NCBI RefSeq assembly: GCF_001039355.2
Contig: NW_019775508.1
Span: 51,316-115,315, forward strand
Length of the DNA stretch: 64,000 nt
Direction: 5' to 3'
DNA from: Lingula anatina
Taxonomy: Eukaryota > Brachiopoda > Lingulata > Lingulida > Lingulidae
Position 1 is the stretch's first letter, and each line of letters begins with the position of its first letter. Of the stretch, positions 24,601 to 32,296 are shown in pieces. The notes below the pieces were generated by a model. It was not told the DNA's origin and did not search any database. It saw nothing but the letters and a program-made list of their open reading frames with translations. Made by a program: the position numbers and the translations under genes.

Positions 24601-27600
24601 AGACTTGTCAACCTAAATACTATGACATTGTCACCAGAATGGAAATTCAGTGCAACAAAAGTATGCTTAGATTGTTTTATTAAATTTAATATTATATTTC
24701 AGTAGGGTTACATCATTGGTGAAAAATTATCAATTACAAATTTTTCTTACGTTTGAAATACTTTTCCCTTCATATCTGATGTCAGCATCAACATATAATT
24801 CATTTAAAGCATCACACAAATATGTTAATTGTTCAGATAATCTATCAAAACCGGGGTTCCAAAAGCACATTGCCATGTTAAACCACAATTGAAGGGCCCC
24901 AAGTGTGATATTGAATTTCAATGATTTTTTTTATATAAGATTCAAACATGGCATATTTCAGTCTAGTTATGGTTATTGATAACAAAGTTGCTTATCTCTA
25001 ATACTAACATCCTTTTAACAATTATTAATCCTTTTAACTTTGTATTCTATTTGTATTGTATTTTATTTGAAAAGTCTACAGAACATGTTTTTAGATAAAT
25101 ATATTTTTATTAAATAAATATGTAATTATTATTAAAATTTCATCCTTTCTCTTTAATCGTTATAAAAGAAGAAGATCAGCAGCATTTTTCTATATTAATA
25201 ATCTTTCTCTCTTGTTCAGTCTACCCAGTGTGTCAGAGACAACGTGCAGTAGCAGTGATGACTGCTCTTGTTGGTGGAAGGGTTCAGCTACTTGCTTGCA
25301 CAAAGAGGGGAACGTTCAAGGTCACTCAGTGCAATAATAAAAAGTGTTGGTGTGTTAATGAAGAGGGGAAGAAAATATCTCATGGCAAGAAGTGTGGCAT
25401 GATGAGGAAAAGTATTGCAGTTCGTATTCAGTTTGAACTTCAAGCATCACCAGGCATGACATCAGCCTCCATCACAGGGCTTACCAGGTATTTGTGGAAA
25501 TGAATTTTGATAAACACCAGGGCCACAAGACAGAAAGAAATTTACATGTAGTTTTGCAAAATAATAGAAAAACAATTTGTTACTCAGGGCTTGACATTAA
25601 CAATTCTGCATTTTGCAACCACTTTTTTTTTGCTCAGGAAACCAAATCTTGACCAGCAGTTGTATGACAAAACGCAACTGATTTCCTGGCATGTACTTGT
25701 GCCAATGTACGTACGTACATTATCAAAAATGTGTACATTTGTCATTTCAACCATCTTCTTCAAACAAACATGCAAGTAATGAGTAATTTAGGTGAAACGG
25801 AAGAAAAATTTGAAGCACTGCGCACGTGTGGAAACTAGAGGTACACTGAGGTTTAAGCAAGGTCAATTTTTTCAATTTCAAGAGTTGTCAATCAATCAAT
25901 CAATTTTTCCACCAAAGCACATGGATTTTGTGCAACTTTTTGGGAATAAACAGCATCATGTCTTTGGTCAAAATCCTAATATGACCTAGTTATTATTATA
26001 ATGAGTTCATCAGACGTGAGAACACATGAACATGAGCTACAATAAACTTAAAGAATTAGCAAAGGTTTCTTTTACATAATAGCAAATGAAAGACAGCTTA
26101 TTGATAAAGACATTTCATGATTAACATTTTACCTTCTAGTGCTTTGAGAGGGTTTTTGATGCATGATTTGGACCTTAAAAATGCACAAATAAAAGACCTC
26201 ACAGTAAGTACAATATTAACAGTCAGTGTGTCATTATCTACTGACCCTGATAGTTTCTAAGAAAGTATGAATATCAGCACAATTTGTAGCTATCTTCATG
26301 TTTTTATCATCCAGTGATATTTTTATTCCAAATGTGAATTTTCCTCTCTTAATATAAGCATAATTTTGTAGCCATCCAATTATCATTTAATTATATTTTT
26401 ATATTTTTTTAGCCATCTGATTATCATTTAATTATATTTTTATCCCAAATTTTCTCTCCAGATCTCAGTCAAGCCAAACAGTAAATTGTTACATGTCCAA
26501 CTCACTGTGTTGCGAGATGGTTCTTCTGACATGTCAGCCATTTCCTATTACTTGCGTGGAAAGGTAATATCACTACTACTATATTGCCATTTAACTTACT
26601 ATTTAAGTTGCAGTACCAGATGAACCATTACTATTTCAACCGCCTCGTGTTAACTTTGTTATATATTAATTAAAAAAAAAATTGTGGCAAAATTAAAACG
26701 TGACAGTTTCTATTTTTTTTTCATTTTTCAATTCAAGTGTGTTCCATATGCTTTTTGCAACAAATGCATGGTAAAAGTTTACCAACTACACTGTACAATT
26801 GCAGATATCCAGTGGTGATTTCTATTTGAATTTTGACAACCATCAGCTCATGGCAGCACCAGGTTCCATGTCAGCTCAGATGGAGTATAGAGCTCCAGGT
26901 AGAACAAAGATAGCAATGTCTACTACAGGAGCAGATGGGGGAAAGATGATAAAAATGGTGATTCCAGTGGTGGTCTGTGTGGTTTTTGCTCTTGTGGGTT
27001 CAGTAGTAGGATTCTGTGTAAGTTTTAAAAAATACATTTTCCTTTTTATTGAGACTTCAGAAATCTCAATTATTTTTAAATTTGAGAATTAAATATTTAT
27101 ATGCATACCAATTCACAGAAGATACTACAGTAGAAAATTAAAAATAACATAATTTGGAGTTTACATGTTTTCAGTTTTATTTGTGATTTTAAAAAGTGTA
27201 ATTTATGGTTATTGAGTATATTTATAAATATCTTGAATTATTATTTTTAGATGTATCAGCAAAAAAGACAAAGAACTAAGGAAAAGTTGGACAAGGACTC
27301 CATTGCTCCCAGTGATTCTGGCTATGACCAGGTACATGCTACTATTTTCTCATTTCTTTTCTTTCTTCACATTTTACTTTTGAGAAAATACTAAATTGTC
27401 TTTTGCATTATTGTGAGGCATTCACTGCCACATGAAATGGAGAAATGGTGGTCAATTGCTTGCGTTCATGAATATTTCAATTATGAAGGAAAAAAGTATT
27501 TATTTACAGTGTTGGGAGCTTTACTTAAATTATACTGGACCTTAGATTAAAATGTGCATATTGCTGAGTTTAACTGTGAAGGGTCATGGGTCATTTAGTT

Positions 27601-27873
27601 TTCAGCCTCTACTTGTTCCAGCAAAAATCAGTGGCAATTTCTGACACATATTCCCATACCAGAACAGCAAGTAACAGATACTTACTTTCAACTTTGGAGA
27701 AAGAGTCTAAATGTATATTTTGTTTTCAATAGACACTGGAATTTGACAATGCTCTGTTTGAGCATGACAGCAAGCATTACCAGACATTGAGAGAGGAACC
27801 CACCAGTCCAGCCCCTGAAGACGAACCAGGTGCCCCAGTGGTGGCCCCCAAAAGTGAAGTCTCTTATCTGTAA
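9614..27873 (+). CDS. EpCAM-like single-pass membrane protein with three thyroglobulin type-1 domains, 21 exons
   Basis: Coding exons: 9614-9674, 11237-11347, 11675-11750, 15299-15420, 15821-15844, 16249-16407, 16697-16819, 18802-19500, 19829-19978, 21162-21314, 21742-21777, 21958-22114, 23241-23728, 24270-24299, 24514-24660, 25220-25487, 26140-26203, 26462-26563, 26805-27017, 27251-27331 and 27733-27873. They join in frame to 3405 nt (1134 residues). Order: signal peptide (1-20); thyroglobulin domain 1 (58-124, CWC at exon 4); Cys-rich domain (about 132-185); helical stretch; proline/arginine tandem repeats (about 235-380); thyroglobulin domain 2 (CWCVN, about 509-560); Cys-rich domain (572-624); acidic stretch (624-787); Cys-rich domain (797-846); thyroglobulin domain 3 (CWCVN, 846-900); EpCAM-like membrane-proximal domain (about 900-1025); transmembrane helix (about 1040-1061, GSVVG motif); 73-residue tail ending VSYL. 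The EpCAM relation is inferred from residue patterns and domain order. Confidence 0.85.
9856..10200. mobile_element. TTAA-flanked MITE, copy 1
   Basis: It is bounded by TTAA on both sides, with ends AAGGATAACAACTGTTC and GAACAGTTGTTACCCCT. The inside shares CCCATACTTACCAATGGTTA with the copies at 14232-14569 and 38757-39100. It lies in intron 1 of the EpCAM-like gene. There is no coding capacity. Confidence 0.85.
10233..10484. repeat. Dispersed repeat (CAGACACA...GACAGCTTTGCTGCCTTG), short copy
   Basis: It starts CAGACACATAGTG and ends TTTGACAGCTTTGCTGCCTTG. It shares TACCTGTTGTGCATAA and the tail with the long copy at 28848-30130. The tail alone is seen at about 52919-52945 and, reversed, at about 34102-34136. 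Confidence 0.7.
10669..10930. mobile_element. Foldback element, copy 1
   Basis: Left arm near 10711-10756 (CCTACATGAAAGGAAGACCG, CTTAATCCTGTAATGGTCTC) is complementary to the right arm near 10876-10924 (GACCATTACAGGATTAAGCG, CTTTCATGTAGG). A loop of about 115 bp separates them. A related element is at 20215-20530. Confidence 0.75.
12210..13142. mobile_element. DNA transposon-like element with CCAGCRGGCA ends, about 930 bp
   Basis: It starts CCAGCAGGCATAGTGACGTT and ends AATTTGCCCGCTGG, so the outer 10 bp are inverted repeats with one mismatch. Sub-terminal sequence is rich in CAACGTT, CAACATT and TTGATCC words on both sides. It lies in intron 3 of the EpCAM-like gene and has no coding frame. 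Confidence 0.65.
13655..13860. mobile_element. Short relative of the 550-bp palindromic element
   Basis: The left end CATTCCCATAGATTTTAGAT is near-complementary to the right end ATCTAATCTCTGGGAATG. It shares the GGTTAG/AATCCAGCTTAA...GCCTAC...GGGGTAATTAAC order with the middle of 4816-5365. Confidence 0.55.
14232..14569. mobile_element. TTAA-flanked MITE, copy 2
   Basis: The ends are AGGGATAATAACTCTTCG and CGAAGAGTTATTATCCCT between TTAA sites. It is the cleanest terminal inverted repeat of the family and lies in intron 3 of the EpCAM-like gene. Confidence 0.88.
14577..15010. repeat. Three degenerate units of about 160-190 bp related to the dispersed repeat
   Basis: Each unit has a cue like CTTCAAACTAACAGAAGTGA and then TTTGATNTGGACCATTTTTC. 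The middle unit starts after CAGACACATTGTGG (14705). A long poly-T lies at 14831-14873. Confidence 0.6.
15845..18801. other. Introns 5-7 of the EpCAM-like gene
   Basis: Apart from exons 16249-16407 and 16697-16819 this is AT-rich intron. The stretch 16820-18801 has no recognisable repeat or gene. A poly-T run lies near 16670. Confidence 0.5.
16249..16407 (+). other. Small Cys-rich domain, copy 1 (exon 6)
   Basis: About 53 residues. It has a C...C motif, then CP.TGT.C, then PCGGCK, then a final C. Copies at 21958-22114 (CPNYPAALC, DPCDNC) and 24514-24660 (CDKYPEAIC, DPQTC) share the spacing. Each is its own exon after a short linker exon. I know this kind of module from secreted invertebrate proteins but cannot give it a firm family name. 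Confidence 0.7.
18802..19500 (+). other. Exon 8: tandem-repeat exon encoding SR.PPMDRVTVDPGV units
   Basis: Bases about 18840-19240 are tandem repeats with units near 60 to 75 bp. They encode seven variants of the phrase RPPMDRVTVDPGVSRQ. The exon is 699 nt, with phase 1 on both sides, so repeat number could change without breaking the frame. It continues into a non-repetitive helical stretch (CNPDQATLTSMEWFLLF). The donor chosen, ATA/GTATGT at 19501, keeps the frame into exon 9; the nearer AAG/GTTTTG at 19473 does not. Confidence 0.8.
20215..20530. mobile_element. Foldback element, related copy 2
   Basis: It contains CTTAATCCGGTGATGGTCTC, like copy 1. Its two ends are complementary (GATCCACTGACTAA near 20240 against TTAGTCAGTGGATC near 20500). 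It ends TTCTGAATGACC, the complement of the GGACCATTCAGA start of copy 1. Confidence 0.65.
20536..20704. mobile_element. Small MITE with GCAGGGGCGGAT ends (copy 2)
   Basis: Same family and orientation as 6618-6786, ending CCTAAATCCGCTCCTG and flanked by ATAC on both sides. It lies in the intron between exons 9 and 10 of the thyroglobulin-domain gene. A decayed end of similar type (GCGGATCCAGGATTTTG) is seen near 46450. Confidence 0.8.
21162..21314 (+). other. Thyroglobulin type-1 domain 2, C-terminal half (exon 10)
   Basis: The exon encodes VCNAEGSFDNKQC, a CWCVN core and a final EC. This is the typical second half of the domain. The first half must come from exons 7-9, which carry helical sequence; the domain is therefore interrupted by the repeat exon. 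Confidence 0.8.
21958..22114 (+). other. Small Cys-rich domain, copy 2 (exon 12)
   Basis: Contains CKNGRIP, CVDASCPNYPAALC, DPCDNC and a closing VC. See copy 1 at 16249-16407 for the shared pattern. The donor after TCTAG leaves phase 2, and the acceptor at 23240 continues that phase into the acidic exon. Confidence 0.75.
23241..23728 (+). other. Exon 13: acidic repeat exon (EKE/GED/ADD units)
   Basis: After a short helical stretch the exon encodes irregular repeats of DDGEKEWGKD/GEKELGEDVADD type (about 23460-23690). They are rich in Glu, Asp and Gly. Such acidic extracellular stretches can bind calcium, which is only a suggestion here. The reverse-strand histidine/proline frame over the same bases is a shadow. 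Confidence 0.75.
23893..24068. mobile_element. Decayed fragment of the TTAA MITE family
   Basis: It shares ACCATTGGAAAGTTTGGGAA and CCAGGAAAATCCATTTTATG with the reverse orientation of the family, and ends near GAAGAGTTGACATCCCTTT. The left part is lost. Confidence 0.6.
24514..25487 (+). other. Cys-rich domain copy 3 and thyroglobulin type-1 domain 3
   Basis: Exon 24514-24660 carries the third small Cys-rich module. Exon 25220-25487 carries thyroglobulin domain 3 (VCQRQR, VTQC, CWCVNEEG, KKCG) and the first strand of the membrane-proximal domain (VRIQFELQ). Thyroglobulin domain directly followed by membrane-proximal domain is the order seen in vertebrate EpCAM and TROP2. Confidence 0.8.
26140..27017 (+). 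other. EpCAM-like membrane-proximal domain and transmembrane helix (exons 17-19)
   Basis: These exons encode LTRSALRGFL, then LLHVQLTVLRD, then DMSAISYYLRG, then FYLNFDNHQL and SAQMEYRAP. This order of motifs parallels the C-terminal domain of EpCAM (helix, IDL strand, DIADVAYYF-like stretch, then a D...YY strand). The hydrophobic helix VIPVVVCVVFALVGSVVGFC follows. The relation was made by eye against remembered family features. Confidence 0.65.
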
Positions 27874-28847
27874 TCCACGATGGTTCCTGGAGGCTATCTT
27901 CAAAGCAAGACGTGTCTGTACATAAAAATAGTTGAAGTCTGATGACTACTTTTGAGACAAGGCTAGCAGTGTTTACCATGCACAATATATATCTGACAAA
28001 CCTTGGTTTGCCTTTTTTTTTTACCAAATTCATCCCAGATAGTTTTGCCCTTGGTGACTGTTGCATGCAAGTGATCAGCTGCTTTTGTATCAGTGTTTTT
28101 TTTTGTTTTTTTTTTGGTGAAGTGTAAGGAATATCATCATTTTTTTTTACATGTAAAACAGGACAGATTACTGTATTTTATCATTTAGGAATATATATAT
28201 TCAAAGCATTTTGACATGGTATAGAACTCCAGTTAATATTTTATCAGTATTATAATAACTTTTTAAAAATAACTATAACTTGAACTCTGAAAGCACTGCA
28301 CACAATGCAGTTATCTGCACTTTCATGACTACTTTTGAGACAGGGCTAGCAGCATTTACCATGCACAATATATATTTGACAAATCTTAGTTTGCCTTTTC
28401 TTACCAAATTAATCTAGATAGTTTTGCCTTCGGTGACTGTTGCACACAAGTGATCTGCTTTTGTATCAGTGCCCTTTGGTGAAGTTTAAGGGATATCTCA
28501 TCAGGTTTTTTTGCCTTAAAGTATATTATGCCTTCTGCAAATTCAACCACTCACATGTAAAACAGGACAGATTACTGTTTTTAAACATTTAGGATATATA
28601 TATATATATATATTCAAGACATTTTGACATGGCATAGAACTCCAGTTAATATTTTTATCAGTATTATCATAACCTTTTTAAAATACTAAGTGGAAACTAT
28701 AATTTGAACTCTGAAAGCACTGCACACAATGCACTGCATTTTTACAGCTAAGCATAGGACCACTGGCTGGTTCACATACATGTTGTTAAGCTGTTATGAT
28801 ATGGACACCAATATATTTTTATACAGTTTTAATTAATTTTTTATGTG
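27874..28847. repeat. 3' region of the EpCAM-like gene with a tandem duplication of about 390 bp
   Basis: Two diverged direct copies, 27941-28318 and 28326-28740, share GACTACTTTTGAGACA, TTACCATGCACAATATATA, CATGTAAAACAGGACAGATT and GAACTCTGAAAGCACTGCAC. The copies differ by small indels and an AT microsatellite (28594-28611). Confidence 0.8.
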
Positions 28848-30130
28848 CAGACACATCCTGTCTGAACATATAGCCATCACCTGTATGTCATCGCTGTTTG
28901 ACCTATTATCTTCAAGCTTGCAGAACTGATGAATATTCATTAAAAAAACTGGCCCAGTTAAAAAAAACAGCATGATTGGACCATTTGTTGTATTTTGTAA
29001 ATCCAACTTTGTGTCAGTGATATATTGTTTCGCCTAGTCATGATCAGTCTTTAGTTGTCCCTTGTGTATAATTACTAGGTGTGAGATGTTAACTAATTAT
29101 ATTACTTGCCACATTAATTCTCAAGTGGTCATAAATTACTTGGCAATAGCACTTAGGTAAGCAGAATTTCTCAGAATTCCTTAAATGCCTTATTAAGTAA
29201 TATTGTACCAAAATTGACATAACAATAGCACAGAAAAAGGAAGAACATTTTACTTATTATTCTTTAACCTGTTTTTTTTCTGTACATTTGCATTTTAATT
29301 CAATTTTCATTTTTTCACATCACAGCATTTTCAAGGCTTGAAAGTCATTGTTAGTCATATTTTCTGAATATCCATGATACTTATATAATAAAAATACCAA
29401 TGGTGATTATGCTGTTAAGCATCAATATTGTGTCAAATTTGAAGAAACCACTTTTTTTTGGCACTGATGCCATATTGAACATTAAAGGAAAACCATGCAA
29501 CTTATGATTCTTTAACTTAAAAATATATTCATAGGATTGGAATACAGCTCGAATTAGAAAGTCAGTCTGATTGAATTCTTTTTCTAGAAGTTAGTTTTTG
29601 TAAATGAAATTTTCAGCCTCCATAAATTGGGCTTTTCAGTGTGGGAATTTGAACTCCCATAGGCATATAGCCTTATGGTACTAACACTTTCTGAATATCC
29701 CTGTTATGTATAGTAGATAATTAAAAATTGGTGGTGATTATGCTGTTACTCATGTATGTAATAGTGCATCAAAATTGACGAAAAAAGGCCAATTTGTGCA
29801 CTGCCACCACAATTGCCATGAAAGAAAAATTTTGTAACTTTAAGATCGATTCTTAGGACTGACATACAGAATTAATACATTTTTGGGGTGAAATTTTCAT
29901 TTTTCTCATTCTGGCATTTCCAGTTTGTAAATTTGAATTTAATGAGCCTGCAGCCTCACGCTAGTTACATATTCCTCATATCCATATTACCTGTTGTGCA
30001 TAACTAAATTTTGGTGCTAATTTTGCTGTTAAACATAATGCATTATTGCATCATGTCTGACAAAATAACTTATTTTATGAGTCAATATTTTCTGCCTTTT
30101 GTCTGTAAATTTGACAGCTTTGCTGCCTTG
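28848..30130. repeat. Dispersed repeat, long copy with internal tandem units
   Basis: It begins CAGACACATCCTGTC and ends AAATTTGACAGCTTTGCTGCC. Inside, units of about 280-330 bp recur: the word TTCTGAATATCC at about 29363 and 29689, with a variant near 29972, each followed by GGTGATTATGCTGTTA-like sequence. A related set of units of about 160-190 bp is at 14577-15010 (AACTGACAAACTTTC, TTTGATTGGACCATTTT words). No coding frame was found. Confidence 0.65.
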
Positions 30131-32296
30131 TTTTGACTTTATTTTAGTTTTGTGAAGATGTGAAGTTTTTGTATATGTATTTTTAATTTGTGAAGCTGTA
30201 CAAGCTTTATGGCTATTACTACCAGTATATGATTTTATATACATGTATAACAACAACGTCTACTTCAGAATCTATGTTCCGACTTGACACAGTTTATGGT
30301 AAACTACAGCAGATAGAGACACTGCAGAGGCAAAATGAGAGAGACAGAGAGAGTAAACTGCAGATACCATGTACTGACATTCAAATGCAAATAAAATATT
30401 ATTCGGAAATCAATATTTATTGTTCATGGTCTTTTTCAGTAAAACATCCACTAGTAATCAACTAGTTATTTTTAAAAAAGAAAACTTGAAAGGTTCTGGT
30501 GAAGGTTTTCATTTACATTTCATAATCATTATTATTAAAAAAGTCTATTTACAACTGTCAAAAAATCTAGGCATGATAATTGAAAGTGGCAGCTGTAACA
30601 ATTTGTTTATTGGAATTTTTAGTGATATTTATGCACTTAAGTTATAAAGGTAATTTTTTGTCACATTTGGTCTTGACTAGAACTACATGTACATGGACAC
30701 CCCCCATACGTACCTTAAAGAGCAAAAAGTTAGGTACTTTCCTTTATTTTCAATATTTACCCAGTATTACATATGTACACTTTCAGTCTACAAAGAACCA
30801 ACATTTCACCATACCCATATAGCATAAAACATTTAACTTATAAGTTATAGGAAATAAATTACCCACCCTTTTTTTTTTTCAAATGTCCTGGATAATTTTA
30901 CACAGATTATCATCACAGCAAATTGTAGCATTTATGTCACAGTGAATATGCAAATCATGGGCAAATTGCCAACCTGCCCTAGCAAGAATCCATTGGGATT
31001 TTGCCAAATATATCTAAATCCCTTCAGGAAGATAGAAAAAGCCCAAAACTTCTCATTATATTATGTAGCCAACCCTTTTAAATCAAAAGAATTTCTAGCA
31101 CAAATTTTTTCCGGATAAGCTTTACTAAATGTTCTGGTCCTGGATTCCGTATTTAGTTTAAAACCAACATTCCTGGCAATTAACAGCACAGTACACAATT
31201 CATGGCACTGACAGGGGCTCCATCTGAAAAAAAAAGGTTCACTGCTTTCAAATCTGAGTGGTATAAGAGTACGTATCTTCAACCATGAAACAATGTCATA
31301 TGCAAAAGAGGACGCTTTTTTTTCACATATGAATGAATTTTTGTATGAATTTACAAACTCCTATAAAAAGAAATAAGTACAGGCAACCACAGCATCCGTG
31401 TCTTAGCCATTTAAGGTAATGTCCTTATGGTATATTTGTCTGATAGACATTTTACATTATTGCATACATATAAGATTTGAAAAAGTGATACGTACCTATG
31501 TTAGTTTTGTTGCTAATAACTTTGGATTCAAATACTAGAGTACACCATGGGAAATTTATTTATTTTTGCATGTATTTTCAATTTTCTTCAGTTGATGTGC
31601 ACTCATAGTCCATATCTCCTACACCTGATCTTCAGTACATATGTTAGACATAAATGAAAAAAATTGCTAGGAACCCATGCAATTTTTGTTGTTATGGCAT
31701 TTTGTTTTAGGATAAAACTGATTTTTTTTCATTTTCTTGGTACATTTTTGAAGTTTTCTTTGCAGGTACAGTGCTTTCATAGACTTGATTCACCACACTA
31801 GGCCACCAGTATATAGCAAAACCAGAAAGAGTGAAAAAGTAATGGGAACCCATGTCAATTTTGTTGCTATGGCAACTTGTTTTAGAATAAACCTGATATT
31901 TTCTACTTTCTTTGCACATTTTTAAAGTTTTCTTTACAAGCAAAGCATTTTCAATGACAAAACTCGCCATGCTATCTGCTGATATTTTGTTTAAATACTT
32001 AAATATTAAAATTGAGAATAATCTTTATTGAAAAGCATTTTGTGATGCAATTTTAGCCAGCCTGTTTATTTCAACATCCAAGTATTGCTAGATCATCAGA
32101 TTGCTAGCTGCTGATGCAATGTGCAACAAAAAAGGCATTAATGCATGATGCTGTTACACAGTGTAACATAAGGACACTACCTTAACCACTAGACAGTGTT
32201 ATATTATTTAAAGGTGGCTTTTACTTTTAATTAAATACACTGGGAATCCAATTAAGGCACTATACCAGTAGATCTGAATTAACTTACAGGACTCAT
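30131..32296. other. Convergent intergenic region before the galectin gene
   Basis: No gene was recognised. At 31668-32000 two units of about 180 bp repeat (GGAACCCATGCAATTTTTG and GGGAACCCATGTCAATTTT, each followed by GTTTTAG...AAGTTTTCTTT). The remainder is unique AT-rich sequence, part of which should be the galectin 3' untranslated region on the minus strand. Confidence 0.5.
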
